A stretch of 28,747 bases of DNA from the NCBI GenBank assembly GCA_934432595.1, contig CAKRYR010000022.1, forward strand, positions 1 through 28,747. Direction: 5' to 3'. Positions 8,024 to 16,784 of the stretch are shown one piece after another. Under the pieces are notes generated by a model. It was not told the DNA's origin, did not search any database, and saw only the letters and a program-made list of their open reading frames with translations. Origin of the DNA: an uncultured Lachnospiraceae bacterium (GTDB lineage Bacteria > Bacillota > Clostridia > Lachnospirales > Lachnospiraceae). The number at the start of each line of letters is the position of its first letter. Position 1 is the stretch's first letter. The translations under genes were made by a program, and so were the position numbers.

Positions 8024-8395
8024 TTATTTTTCAATTAAATCTAATTTAAAACCTACCACACAATGTTTACCTTTAATCAATCCATAAACTGGATAAGCAA
8101 CATCGCCACAATAAGCCTTAAATGTCTTAGTTCCACCACTAGGATAAGTTATCTCTACTGGTATAAAAGGTTTACTAACATTAGAAACTTCATTATTTAT
8201 TAAATCTACTTGCGTAGGAGTAAGCAAAGGAAACTCTATCTCTGCCTTTTTCTTAATTGCAATTATAGTTCCTTGCATTTCTCCGCTCATTGAACGTCCT
8301 GTATTAGTAGACCAAATCTTATTCTCACTAATTGTAACTCCATTATGCTTAGGTGTTGGCATTGTCTTTCCGTTTATTTTTAAAACATATCCCAT
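8024..8395 (-). CDS. Phage tail protein (DUF6711-like)
   Basis: A 123-aa protein beginning MGYVLKINGKTMPTP, after a GGGGGTG ribosome binding site. It resembles small tail proteins of Firmicute siphoviruses encoded between the tape measure and the tail hub (DUF6711 type). The mid-part (GEMQGTIIAIKKKAEIEFPLLTPTQVDLI) and the C-terminal beta-rich stretch suit a small tail-tip adaptor, perhaps the compact stand-in for a distal tail protein. It is followed by an intrinsic terminator, so its transcript may often end here. Confidence 0.7.
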   Translation of the reverse strand: MGYVLKINGKTMPTPKHNGVTISENKIWSTNTGRSMSGEMQGTIIAIKKKAEIEFPLLTPTQVDLINNEVSNVSKPFIPVEITYPSGGTKTFKAYCGDVAYPVYGLIKGKHCVVGFKLDLIEK

Positions 8396-8406
8396 ATTTA
8401 CACCCC

Positions 8407-11400
8407 CTAAAATACTGCGTTACCAGTTGCAAGTTGATAGTTTCTTCCCTCTTGTTGAACTACCTTGAATATCTTCTTAGTATCGCCTACAAGATTTATA
8501 TTCACATTAGAACCTTGATTATTACCTACAGTTGCCATTGCCGAAACTACTGCATTATATACACCATTTGCAACACCTTCTACAATTTGGTTATTGTTTA
8601 CTACTGCATTTCGACTTCCAATTTTACCTACCATTTCTGGACCTCTTTCTCGTGCAATAAACATTTGACCCATATTAGGAAAACCACCTTGTGCAAACAA
8701 AGGAATTTTAGGGAATATCTTAGGTAACTTCTTATTTAATGGTTTAATAATCTTACTATTCAAGACTTTTTTTACATTTCCTATAACACCACTAATTTTA
8801 ATCCTTAATTTAATTGTTTTGGACTTTAAACCACTCCAAGCCTTTTTAAGTCTTTTTATAGCACTTTGTCCACTAGTTTTTGCTTTTACTAGGATACTTT
8901 TAGTTCCAGCTTTTATACTGTTCCAAGCACTCTTAATTGAATTAATTGCTTTTTCTCCTGTAGATTTAGCTTTAACCCATATCTCTTTTACTCCTGCCTT
9001 TAATCCATTCCAAGCATCTTTTGCTTTTTGAATGTCATCAACTTTACCTTTTAGATTAATTGCAATCTCGACTATACTATCCTTTGCATTGCCAAAAGCA
9101 CTACTAATTTTACCAAATATATTTTTCTTTATCCAAGTACCTATATCTTTAAAGTTATCTCCAAGTCCTTTGATTAATCCATCGTATATATCTTTTCCTA
9201 TTTCTTCAAAAACACCACCAATTAAACCAAATACTGCTTTTACTGCACTAACAAGTGCATCCCAAGCACTTGATATTATTCCTTTCCAATCAATATTAGT
9301 CCATACTGCCTTTACATCTTTTACTAAATTTCTGCCGTATTCATTCCAATCAATCCCATCAAAAGCACCTTTTAATAAATCAAAAGCACCAATGACGGCA
9401 TCCGATGCAGTTTGTGCTAGTTTCTTCCAATCAACATCTGTTATTACACCGAAAATTGCTTGCGATAAATTAGCACCTAATCCAGCCCAATCAGTTTCTT
9501 TTATAAACTTATCTATACCTGATACTAATGAATTAAAAGCACTCCAAACGGCTTTTGATAAATCTGAACCTAAGCTTCTATCTTTATCTACATAGAATAA
9601 TTTATTTATGGCTTCTCCTAGACCTTTACCACTTTCTTCAAGTGATTTAGTAATAGTATCCCAATCAATTCCATCAAATAAAGTTTTTATTCCGTCTGCT
9701 ATCTTCTGTGAGTTTTCTCCCCATTTAAATTCAGTTGCAAAGTTTAGAATACTCTCAAATACACCATTAATAGAACCTGTAATCGTATTTGCTATTAAAT
9801 CAAAATCTATAATAGAAAAAGCATTATTTAATAATTCAGCAACTTTAGTTCCGAATGTATCAAATTCAAATTTTTCTATAAAAGTATATGCCATTCCAAA
9901 TGCAGTATTTAATGCTTGTCCTATTGTAGTTCCGACTGCTGAAAATAAATCACTATGCATTGCTCCATTAATAAATGTAGCCACACTACTAGCAATTTTA
10001 TTTGCTTGTGATTGTATATTATCCCAAGGTATACTATTCAATGCATCTGCTATCTTTTGACCTGCTATTTGTCCTAATTCTGTGAAATCTCCATTATTCC
10101 AAGCCTCTTTTATCATATCAGCCCATTTATTATATTGGCTTTCTACATTAGCAGTTTCAAATACATATTCTGGAGAACTCCCAATAGCACCAGAACCACC
10201 ACTTCCACCACTAGAACCATTAGAACCACTTCCGCTATTATCAGTTAATTTATTTATTTCATCGAATCCCATTAACTGATTTTCATATTCTTTAACTGCT
10301 TTTGTTGCATCGTTTGCAGATTTTGCAGTATTATTTAAACTTCCTGCATAATCAACTTGAACCTTCTTTGCATAAGTATATGTACCACTACCAGTTAAAC
10401 TAGCAAATACTTGTCCTATAGTATTAATTACACTAACACATTTTTCTACTAGTGCATCTAAAATTGGTGCTACAACACTAAATATAGGAGAAAAAGCTGC
10501 GGTTATACTTGCTCCCAAATATTTAAAATTGCTAACAATACTTGAAACACTAGAATTAACACTAGCATTTTGTTTTGCAAGTTCTTGAAATGATTTAGTT
10601 ATATTGTCTACAACTGCTCGTAATGCTTTTCTTAGTATCATTAATGAAAACATCTTTGCAGTACGTTGTATCTTTTTATTAACACTTCCTAAAACATTCC
10701 CTAATCCTTTAAATGCCTTTGATATAGGTGTAACCCCTACACTTGCTATCTTGCTAAATGATTTCAATGCTACAGAACCTATAGTTTTAAATACTGGTGC
10801 TATTTTTTTAGCTGAACTCCATAAACCTTTTATAACAGAAATTGCCCCCGAACACGCAATTGCAATTCCTTGCATTGCTCCACTTGCTACCATTAACCCT
10901 CTATTCCCACTTTGTGACATATATCCAGTCAAACTACTAAATGCAAGTTTTAAAGCTTCAATTTTAGAACCTGTAGTTTCTGCATCTTGTTTAAACGATG
11001 AAAAACTAGCTGATAATCCACTTAAAAATCCCCCATTTCCTTCTACTTTTAACTGAGCAATTTTATCTTGTATTTGTGGAATTAATTGCTTATAGTAATT
11101 CATATCTTCTAATGTATTACTATCAACTGCATTAAAATCTATATTGCCTTTTTTATCACTCCAAGAACTTACTTGAGAATTAATCTTTTCTAACTCTGCT
11201 GATGTATTCTTTAATTCTTCTTTTAATTGCTTGATATTCATTTCAGACAAATAAGAAGTATCTACCAAGTTTTCAAAAGGGTTAGCAATACTTTCATTTA
11301 TAGCTTTAGCACTTTGTCTTAAACTCGTCATTTGTGCTACTACTTCTTGTATTCTTTCAACTGTCTGTTGTGCAACATTTACAGGAGTTTCCCCTTGCTC

Positions 11401-12288
11401 TGCATCTGTAAAATTCTTAGAACTTTGTGCAACATCATTATATATATTTTCAAGTTCTAGTAATTCTTCTCTAAGTTTGTTATATTTACCAACTATAAAT
11501 TCAACTTCTGCTGGTGCATTATCTTTAATTTTCATATTTTGGAATACAGAAGATACATCTATATTGCTCAAATCTACTGTTTTAGAAATAACACTATCTA
11601 TATCAGACCTAACATCACTAAATACAGTATTAACAGTAGTATGAAAATCCTCAAAAGTTTTCTCTAAACCTAAAGTATTTTGAGATAAAATCAAATCAGA
11701 TAAATCAAACTTCTCATTATCAAAGTTAGGAACCGTTACATTAAATTGAATTTCTTCATTAGCTTTAGCCTTAGTAGATTCAATTGACTGTTTCAAATCT
11801 TCCATTCTATTTTGAGTTTTTATAATGTCATATTGCAAGTTTACCCAAGACTTAGATTCCATTGAATTACCAGTGTAAACATACTTTTCTTGTCTTTGCA
11901 ATAATCTGTCATATTCTGATTCAAGCTTTTTTAATTCATTTTGTTGCTCAATTATTCCTTTAGGAATTGGAATGTTTCTACCTATTTTATCTGAATTTGC
12001 GAATAAATCATCTAATACTTTTTTAGCCTTTTTTGAAGTTTCACTAATATCCCCTATATTCTTATTAGCTTCCTTAATACCATTACTAGCATTCTTTACT
12101 GAACCTGCCATAGACGATAAACTTTTCATCAAAGTTGCTAAACTTTCAAAGTTCTTAGTATTCATTCCATTAAGTTTAGCCGATAATTCGTCCATCATTC
12201 CTATAAGTATTTTAAGTTGTTGATTTGCTCCCCTCGATGTAGCTTCAACTTTTATTTCTAAGTTATCTACTTCTGACAAATTACTCAC
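8407..12288 (-). CDS. Tape measure protein
   Basis: At 1293 aa this is the largest gene, and its length sets the tail length. The N-terminal third (about 1-430) is coiled coil. Around 455-530 a glycine/alanine-rich hydrophobic region (LMVASGAMQGIAIACSGAIS) could enter the host membrane during DNA injection. A Gly/Ser linker lies at about 690-710, followed by Trp-centred helical repeats (IDWDTITKSL, DWAGLGANLS, DWKGIISSAW). Near 1110-1190 three copies of a 30-residue unit occur (WNGLKAGVKEIWVKAK, WNSIKAGTKSILVKAK, WSGLKSKTIKLRIK). The C-terminus (FAQGGFPNMGQMFIARERGP, then VGKIGSRNAVVNNNQIVEG) is the classic end of Gram-positive tape measures. GTG at 12288 abuts AAGGG; TTG at 12279 has better spacing and may be the real start. 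Confidence 0.95.
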   Translation of the reverse strand: MSNLSEVDNLEIKVEATSRGANQQLKILIGMMDELSAKLNGMNTKNFESLATLMKSLSSMAGSVKNASNGIKEANKNIGDISETSKKAKKVLDDLFANSDKIGRNIPIPKGIIEQQNELKKLESEYDRLLQRQEKYVYTGNSMESKSWVNLQYDIIKTQNRMEDLKQSIESTKAKANEEIQFNVTVPNFDNEKFDLSDLILSQNTLGLEKTFEDFHTTVNTVFSDVRSDIDSVISKTVDLSNIDVSSVFQNMKIKDNAPAEVEFIVGKYNKLREELLELENIYNDVAQSSKNFTDAEQGETPVNVAQQTVERIQEVVAQMTSLRQSAKAINESIANPFENLVDTSYLSEMNIKQLKEELKNTSAELEKINSQVSSWSDKKGNIDFNAVDSNTLEDMNYYKQLIPQIQDKIAQLKVEGNGGFLSGLSASFSSFKQDAETTGSKIEALKLAFSSLTGYMSQSGNRGLMVASGAMQGIAIACSGAISVIKGLWSSAKKIAPVFKTIGSVALKSFSKIASVGVTPISKAFKGLGNVLGSVNKKIQRTAKMFSLMILRKALRAVVDNITKSFQELAKQNASVNSSVSSIVSNFKYLGASITAAFSPIFSVVAPILDALVEKCVSVINTIGQVFASLTGSGTYTYAKKVQVDYAGSLNNTAKSANDATKAVKEYENQLMGFDEINKLTDNSGSGSNGSSGGSGGSGAIGSSPEYVFETANVESQYNKWADMIKEAWNNGDFTELGQIAGQKIADALNSIPWDNIQSQANKIASSVATFINGAMHSDLFSAVGTTIGQALNTAFGMAYTFIEKFEFDTFGTKVAELLNNAFSIIDFDLIANTITGSINGVFESILNFATEFKWGENSQKIADGIKTLFDGIDWDTITKSLEESGKGLGEAINKLFYVDKDRSLGSDLSKAVWSAFNSLVSGIDKFIKETDWAGLGANLSQAIFGVITDVDWKKLAQTASDAVIGAFDLLKGAFDGIDWNEYGRNLVKDVKAVWTNIDWKGIISSAWDALVSAVKAVFGLIGGVFEEIGKDIYDGLIKGLGDNFKDIGTWIKKNIFGKISSAFGNAKDSIVEIAINLKGKVDDIQKAKDAWNGLKAGVKEIWVKAKSTGEKAINSIKSAWNSIKAGTKSILVKAKTSGQSAIKRLKKAWSGLKSKTIKLRIKISGVIGNVKKVLNSKIIKPLNKKLPKIFPKIPLFAQGGFPNMGQMFIARERGPEMVGKIGSRNAVVNNNQIVEGVANGVYNAVVSAMATVGNNQGSNVNINLVGDTKKIFKVVQQEGRNYQLATGNAVF

Positions 12289-12686
12289 CCCTTATCATTA
12301 TTATTGTTTTTCTGTGAGTTAAACTGCATTGCCCATAATCCAAATCTTTCTGCATCTGTAAGGCCTTCTTGTTCTTCCTGATGCTCTTTTATTGAATAAG
12401 GCATATCTGTGTATGTGTGGTCTCCGAAACAACTTGCTATAGCTTCCAAAACATATCTTCCTATATTCCATGCAGTAACATCATTTGCTCTATTCTTTTC
12501 TTCATAAGCTTCTCGCCAAGGTTTCAATTCAGTAGGATTTAGATGCCAAAACAAATCGTAAGGAACACCATACACTAATGCCCACTTCAAATAATCATCT
12601 ATTATTTCTTTGATGTCGTTGTTGTTTTCTTCTTGTGGTCTTGTGGTGTTTTCGCTTTTTTCTTCTCCCTTAGACCTATTTGTACT
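12285..12686 (-). CDS. Tail assembly chaperone C-terminal extension, made by -1 frameshift
   Basis: This frame is open from a TGA at 12699-12701 to the stop at 12285 and lies in the -1 frame relative to the upstream 141-aa gene. It has no convincing start; the TTG at 12590 has no ribosome binding site. Shifting at the slippery site (12686-12692) joins 114 residues of the upstream protein to 133 residues encoded here, giving a 247-aa product. The frame contains NPTELKPWREAYEEKNRAND and LTDAERFGLWAMQF, typical of the second tail chaperone (lambda gpT-like position) between tail tube and tape measure genes. The chaperone pair coats the tape measure while the tube polymerises. Confidence 0.85.
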   Translation of the reverse strand, partial: STNRSKGEEKSENTTRPQEENNNDIKEIIDDYLKWALVYGVPYDLFWHLNPTELKPWREAYEEKNRANDVTAWNIGRYVLEAIASCFGDHTYTDMPYSIKEHQEEQEGLTDAERFGLWAMQFNSQKNNNNDKG

Positions 12687-13027
12687 AAAAAACCATCTTC
12701 ATCCATCACATCTATTAATTTTGTATATAAACCAAGCATTGTAATGTCTGTATTATTTTCATTCTCTTTAAAATATTGTTTAAGCAATGTATAAACATCT
12801 TCAAATGTTTTAAATTCATCTGCGTGTTCTTCTTGTAATCCAACTCGCAACATATTTGTTGTTCTTGGTGCAAGTACTGCCAACATTTCAAATCCTTTAT
12901 CCTCATCACCTGAACTAATTTTTCCTACAGTATTAAACATTTCTTTTATAAACTCACTCTCATACATTGCTCTAAATTTATATGTAACTGTATATTCCTT
13001 ATCATTTACTTTTAATTGCATACTCAT
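12602..13027 (-). CDS. Tail assembly chaperone, unshifted form (gpG-like)
   Basis: A 141-aa protein, small and soluble, encoded between the major tail tube gene and the tape measure. The N-terminus (MQLKVNDKEYTVTYKFRAMYESEF) and the helical middle fit the Gram-positive tail chaperone family, and the C-terminus is Lys/Thr rich (KKKTTTTSKK). Residues 113-114 are encoded by the slippery TTT TTA codons, and a fraction of ribosomes should shift to make the longer fusion. Position, frame relation and size all match the conserved siphovirus chaperone pair. The start ATG follows AAAGGAGAAATG; MSMQ may start at either Met. Confidence 0.87.
   Translation of the reverse strand: MSMQLKVNDKEYTVTYKFRAMYESEFIKEMFNTVGKISSGDEDKGFEMLAVLAPRTTNMLRVGLQEEHADEFKTFEDVYTLLKQYFKENENNTDITMLGLYTKLIDVMDEDGFLVQIGLREKKKAKTPQDHKKKTTTTSKK
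12686..12692 (-). other. -1 ribosomal frameshift slippery heptamer
   Basis: The minus strand reads T TTT TTA in the codon phase of the 12602-13027 gene (GGT TTT TTA GTA), exactly the X-XXY-YYZ pattern and the same heptamer used in HIV-1 gag-pol. It lies 7 bases after the stop that closes the -1 frame upstream, so any shift here reads directly into the open extension. Confidence 0.85.
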
Positions 13028-13058
13028 AATTCATTTCTCCTTTAACTAAAATAAATAC

Positions 13059-13093
13059 TAAAAAAGGGATAGATTAACTTAATAACCTATCCC
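13059..13093 (-). terminator. Intrinsic terminator after the tail tube gene
   Basis: On the minus strand GGGATAG (13093-13087) pairs with CTATCCC (13072-13066) around a 14-nt loop, followed by TTTTTAGTATT. It begins 9 bp after the major tail protein stop. It would lower transcription of the chaperone and tape measure genes relative to the tail tube gene. Confidence 0.8.
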
Positions 13094-13101
13094 CCCTCAT
13101 A

Positions 13102-13503
13102 CTAAGCAGTTTTCATAGCTATATCTGTTGATGGAGTAACAACGATTTTCATCTTTCTAGCTTCGTTTATACCAGCACCAAGAATTGAAACTGTATATTC
13201 TCCTTGCCATTCAAATGTACCTTGTGCTCCGTTTTCTCCAAACTCTAACTCAAAAAATCCTTGAGTATTTTGTTTTGCTGCCAATTCAGTATATTCTTCT
13301 TTAGTGTAATAAGCTTCAAATTCATTATTATCAAGTTTCTTAACACCTGGTATACCAGTTTCTTGTTCATTGTCCATATTAGTAGTATCAATCTTTTCAG
13401 GGACACCTATTAAGTCAGGATAACTAATAATAGGACACATTTTAGTTAGTGCGTCTTTTGTTGTACCAAATTTAAGAGTAGTATGTATTGTACTTACTGC
13501 CAT
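13102..13503 (-). CDS. Major tail tube protein
   Basis: A 133-aa protein beginning MAVSTIHTTLKFGTTKDALTK and containing KIDTTNMDNEQETGIPGVKKLD, the pattern of short siphovirus tail tube proteins that open with a cysteine- or proline-rich strand (MCPIISYPDLIG) and end in a compact beta domain. It stacks as hexameric rings around the tape measure. It is encoded between the tail terminator and the chaperone pair and is followed by a terminator, as expected for the most abundant tail component. Confidence 0.88.
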   Translation of the reverse strand: MAVSTIHTTLKFGTTKDALTKMCPIISYPDLIGVPEKIDTTNMDNEQETGIPGVKKLDNNEFEAYYTKEEYTELAAKQNTQGFFELEFGENGAQGTFEWQGEYTVSILGAGINEARKMKIVVTPSTDIAMKTA

Positions 13504-13551
13504 TTGAATTTCCCCTTTCTTTGCATAAAAAAATAAGCCCTTATGGACTTA

Positions 13552-13932
13552 CTAAAAATCTCCCTCACAAACAGTCATTCTATATCGTGCGACTAACTGT
13601 GTGATTGTAGTATCTTGTGCATTTTCAATAGGCTCAATGCCGTATGTTCTTGCAAATCCTAACTCAAATAACTTATCATTTGCTAATTTGAATATCTTCT
13701 CTGCTTGTGACATAGCATTTGTTCCACTTGTATACACTTTTATTTCTATTGTTAATATGATTGCATTTTCATTATTATTTAAGTCTGGGAATGCTGACGG
13801 ATTACCTAAAACTTTAAAATAAAGAAAAGGCAATGTTTTTGTAGTTGATTTAAAGGTTCGTGAAGTATTCTTACATAGACTTGCTACTGAATTCTTCACT
13901 TCCGTATAAATCTTATTAATCGGATATATCAT
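13552..13932 (-). CDS. Tail terminator / tail completion protein
   Basis: About 126 aa, beginning MIYPINKIYTEVKNSVASLC. It has the alpha/beta makeup of tail terminator proteins (lambda gpU and SPP1 gp17 position), capping the tail tube and joining it to the head. GTG at 13941 is possible, but it overlaps GGAGG; ATG at 13932 has a 9-bp spacing and is preferred. The gene overlaps the end of the HK97 gp10-like gene by 17 bp, as neighbours in this module usually do. Confidence 0.75.
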   Translation of the reverse strand: MIYPINKIYTEVKNSVASLCKNTSRTFKSTTKTLPFLYFKVLGNPSAFPDLNNNENAIILTIEIKVYTSGTNAMSQAEKIFKLANDKLFELGFARTYGIEPIENAQDTTITQLVARYRMTVCEGDF

Positions 13933-14461
13933 CACTAGCACCTCCGAATACTTCTTTAGCTACTTCTAAGATTTGTTCTCTTAATTCTAATGCAGTTTCA
14001 TACATAAATGGTCTGCTAGGTTGTCCTTCTGTAAATCTAACTTGTCCATCTTTAGTAGGATAATACCAACCAGTTTTCCCATCTATCGTAGTGAATATTG
14101 TCTTACCACTTGCATAATTCCATTCTATTGGAGTGCTTGTTGGATATGGACTATTCTCGCCTACAACACCAGTACCAAATTCAATAAACTTAGCATAATC
14201 ACAATCAGTATAGATAAACCATTGACTTCCATTCTTAATAATATCTCCTTCTCTTAAATCAATACTATTAAGTAATTCTCCAGTATCAATTGCATCGTGA
14301 ACCGATACTTTTTCTTTGGCAATTTCTACACCTTTTTCACAAAGTTTTTGTACGAATAAATCTAACTTTTCATTTAGTTCATCTTGATATTCGATAAGTT
14401 GTTGTTTAGCTTTTTCAATTTCTTTTGCTGAGAATAAAGTAAATCTAATCGTTGTAGCCAT
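13916..14461 (-). CDS. HK97 gp10-like head-tail component
   Basis: A 181-aa protein with the hallmarks of the HK97-gp10 family: a long N-terminal helix (KAKQQLIEYQDELNEKLDLF), the mid-part DTGELLNSIDLREGD and the strand YAKFIEFGTGVVGENSPYP. The tail end has GQPSRPFMYETALEL, the usual QPxRPFM segment. It acts at the neck where the tail joins the connector. It begins 4 bp after the preceding connector gene. Confidence 0.9.
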   Translation of the reverse strand: MATTIRFTLFSAKEIEKAKQQLIEYQDELNEKLDLFVQKLCEKGVEIAKEKVSVHDAIDTGELLNSIDLREGDIIKNGSQWFIYTDCDYAKFIEFGTGVVGENSPYPTSTPIEWNYASGKTIFTTIDGKTGWYYPTKDGQVRFTEGQPSRPFMYETALELREQILEVAKEVFGGASDDISD

Positions 14462-14464
14462 AAC

Positions 14465-14869
14465 TTACCTCTTTTCTAACCCATACCTAACGAATTTACT
14501 TTTCTTAGAGAATAATTTAGCTTTTACGATATAATCGGGCGAAGTAATATAGTCACTACCATCATCATTTAAGGTAAGACTTCCATCACTATTTAATGTA
14601 GGTTCTAAATCTATAAAAAGTAAATTCCCCTCATTTATAGGAATATTCTTTTTTGAAGTGCAAATTTCTCTACTGTATTGCAAATCTGCACCAAATGGAC
14701 TAAATGTCGCATTTCCTACACTAGCACTAACACCTAAACGATATTTAATAGGATTGCTTATAACTTTCCTATATACACCTGTATAGTCTCCATTTTCGTC
14801 CGTAATCTCAATTTCATCTATAATGCTACAAACCCAAACATTCTGATTATATCTTCTTAAATCTGCCAT
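14465..14869 (-). CDS. Head closure / head-tail joining protein
   Basis: A 134-aa beta-rich protein (MADLRRYNQNVWVCSIIDEI) between the connector gene and the HK97 gp10-like gene. This is the slot of head-closure proteins (SPP1 gp16-like), which act as a plug beneath the connector. The sequence itself has few family-specific residues, so the call rests mainly on gene order. It has a strong ribosome binding site (AAAGGGGG). Confidence 0.6.
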   Translation of the reverse strand: MADLRRYNQNVWVCSIIDEIEITDENGDYTGVYRKVISNPIKYRLGVSASVGNATFSPFGADLQYSREICTSKKNIPINEGNLLFIDLEPTLNSDGSLTLNDDGSDYITSPDYIVKAKLFSKKSKFVRYGLEKR

Positions 14870-14961
14870 ATTATCCCCCTTTCATTAAAGGTTAGATTTT
14901 GTGATTGAAAAAATTGTTTAACATTATTTTGCCATTCCCTCTCTGGACTTTGCCCCAACAT
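14857..14961 (-). CDS. Possible small ORF, 34 aa
   Basis: The 118-bp gap between two neck genes contains an open frame, MLGQSPEREWQNNVKQFFQS and onwards, with an ATG at 14959-14961. It overlaps the first codons of the next gene by 13 bp. The composition looks coding (no low-complexity sequence, and it fills the gap almost exactly), but no ribosome binding site is visible before the ATG. It may be a real short neck gene or a chance frame. Confidence 0.3.
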   Translation of the reverse strand: MLGQSPEREWQNNVKQFFQSQNLTFNERGIIWQI

Positions 14962-14987
14962 ATTAACTATGTGTACTACCCATCTTT

Positions 14988-15332
14988 TTAGTATATCTTA
15001 GCTAAAGGAACAATCCTTTTAAGTATGTGACTTTCTGAATTATAATTAACTTTAGTACCATTACTTTCGTGAGAACTTTCAAACTCTGCTCCCATTTTTG
15101 TATATCTGTAAAGTGCTAAGTCAAATATAACATCTTCAAACTGTTCTATAGCTTTTTGTCTTTCCGTATCTGTATATTCATTACCATATCTAACTTTACA
15201 TACAGATTCTATTGCTTTTCTAACAAGTAAAGATAGAACATTGTCTGATACTCCATCTTCATTATCTGCATCACTAACACTATCAGATATAGCATCAATA
15301 TAAAGTTTTAAATCAGCAATTATTTGTTCCAT
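14988..15332 (-). CDS. Head-tail connector protein (gp6-like)
   Basis: A 114-aa, almost all-helical acidic protein. The pattern MEQIIADLKLYIDAISDS, followed by a central helix LLVRKAIESVCKVRYG and then FEDVIFDLALYRYTKMGAEFESSHES, matches the Phage_connect_1 / HK97 gp6-like connector family. It forms a ring beneath the portal after packaging. It is preceded by a short ORF and the major capsid gene, as is standard in this order. Confidence 0.9.
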   Translation of the reverse strand: MEQIIADLKLYIDAISDSVSDADNEDGVSDNVLSLLVRKAIESVCKVRYGNEYTDTERQKAIEQFEDVIFDLALYRYTKMGAEFESSHESNGTKVNYNSESHILKRIVPLAKIY

Positions 15333-15360
15333 CTTTACTATCCCCTTTTCAAAGCAATAA

Positions 15361-15459
15361 TTAAAGGACTATCAAACCACTTCTTATTTTTAATGGTTTA
15401 ACGTCCTTTTTCTTAGTTTCTTCTACCTTAGGTTCTACATTTTTATTATTGTTCGCCAT
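15361..15459 (-). CDS. Small phage ORF, 32 aa
   Basis: An ATG at 15457-15459 with an AGGAGATTGGCT ribosome binding site directs a short product that starts MANNNKNVEPKVEETKKKD and ends in IRSGLIVL. It fills the gap between the major capsid and connector genes, where many Firmicute phages carry a tiny gene of unknown role. The good ribosome binding site supports translation; no function is suggested. Confidence 0.55.
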   Translation of the reverse strand: MANNNKNVEPKVEETKKKDVKPLKIRSGLIVL

Positions 15460-15474
15460 AGCCAATCTCCTATT

Positions 15475-16758
15475 CTATGCTAATTTTAAATCTGCTACAT
15501 TAACATTAAATGTAACTGCTGCTGCATCTCCATAAGTTAATGTAAATGATGCGTTTTGTGGAGTTACTACACCATCTGCATCCTTTAATGCTAACATCAT
15601 CTTTGCATAAGGAACACCATTGATGAATGCTATACTATCAACAGTTGCATTTGTACCATTAATCTTAACATCTGTAGCTTTTGCGTTTAATGGTGCATTT
15701 GGAACTTCTACAAGTGCAGTAACATAGTGAGTATATCCAGTAATTGTTAATGAAGTAGGTATCTTATGTGCTACACCATCTACTTTTAATGTAGTTGCAT
15801 TTGCAGTAACCTTACCAACTTTTAATTCAACACCATCTGTTGGAAGTGCTACATCATCTACTACATACTCATTTACACCTAAATCTTTGTAGAATGTTTT
15901 AGCTTTAATTGGTGCTCCTGAAGTCTTAACAAGAACTACTCGTCCACTATTAGTAAGTGCTACTACATACATTTGGTCTCCAGTAACTTCTGTTAATCTC
16001 TTTCTAGCTTTTCTATCATATTCTACATTAGTGTCTCTCTTTAGGTAATAAGTTAATGCTGGTGTTTCCTCGTCTACTTCTACATCTGTGCTAAGTTTGA
16101 TTATAGGATTGTAATAGAAACCTCCACAACCTTCTACTCTCTTAGATTGTTTTACTCTAGCACTACCAATAGAACCAACTTCTCCAGTTACCATAACTTC
16201 ATTACCATACTTAGTTCTATCAATGAATGATTGGTCTTTTCTAATTGCAGTTAATTGTTTAGGATTTACCAAGATTACTTTATCTGAAATTTCCTCTTCA
16301 TCAAATAAATCTACACCATTAACGATTGCTTCATAGTCTAATTCGCCATCATCTGCTAATACTGTATCTGACTTTAACAATTCTGTCATAGCATCTACAT
16401 CTAATTTAGCTAAGATTGAATTAACGATTGCCATTACTGAATCTGCAACTGGGTCTCCTAAACCACTTACAATTGCTTCATCTGTAACTTCTGTACCTAT
16501 ACCAACTTTCTTGATTGCATATTTAACTATACCATCAATTAATTTTCTAATTGGTATCTCTTCGCCTTCGCCTACTTCTACTGCCATACCTTCAAATTTT
16601 CTCTTAGGTACAGTAATTTCACTACCTGCTCTACCACTTAAAGTAGTATCAAGTTTAGCATAACCAATTACAGATATTTTTGCTTTTAATTTCTCAATTA
16701 TCATATCTGCAAGGACTTGTGGGTCTACTAAATCTTCTAATTTTGTAATATCTGCCAT
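15475..16758 (-). CDS. Major capsid protein (HK97 fold, N4-gp56-like) with C-terminal extension
   Basis: A 427-aa protein. Residues about 1-280 are the capsid domain: ITKLEDLVDPQVLADMI, then GSEITVPKRKFEGMA and EVGEGEEIPI (N-arm and E-loop features of the N4-gp56-like branch), and later ISDKVILVNPKQLTAIRKD and RKARKRLTEVTGDQMYVV. After about residue 283 a Val/Thr/Ala-rich beta segment of about 145 residues follows (KVTANATTLKVDG, then SFTLTYGDAAAVTFNVNVAD), which fits one or two Ig-like or decoration domains displayed on the capsid surface. The gene follows the scaffold directly, as expected. It is likely among the most abundant proteins of the virion. Confidence 0.92.
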   Translation of the reverse strand: MADITKLEDLVDPQVLADMIIEKLKAKISVIGYAKLDTTLSGRAGSEITVPKRKFEGMAVEVGEGEEIPIRKLIDGIVKYAIKKVGIGTEVTDEAIVSGLGDPVADSVMAIVNSILAKLDVDAMTELLKSDTVLADDGELDYEAIVNGVDLFDEEEISDKVILVNPKQLTAIRKDQSFIDRTKYGNEVMVTGEVGSIGSARVKQSKRVEGCGGFYYNPIIKLSTDVEVDEETPALTYYLKRDTNVEYDRKARKRLTEVTGDQMYVVALTNSGRVVLVKTSGAPIKAKTFYKDLGVNEYVVDDVALPTDGVELKVGKVTANATTLKVDGVAHKIPTSLTITGYTHYVTALVEVPNAPLNAKATDVKINGTNATVDSIAFINGVPYAKMMLALKDADGVVTPQNASFTLTYGDAAAVTFNVNVADLKLA

Positions 16759-16784
16759 ATTATCTTCCCCTTTTCTCTTTTATA

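Noticed and set aside
9032..9595. Long plus-strand open frames opposite the tape measure, tail and portal genes
   Set aside because: They are mirror frames of strongly supported minus-strand genes, without ribosome binding sites or recognisable products.
12285..12590. Independent 101-aa gene starting at TTG 12590
   Set aside because: There is no ribosome binding site, and the frame is open back to the slippery heptamer; the frameshift product explains it better.
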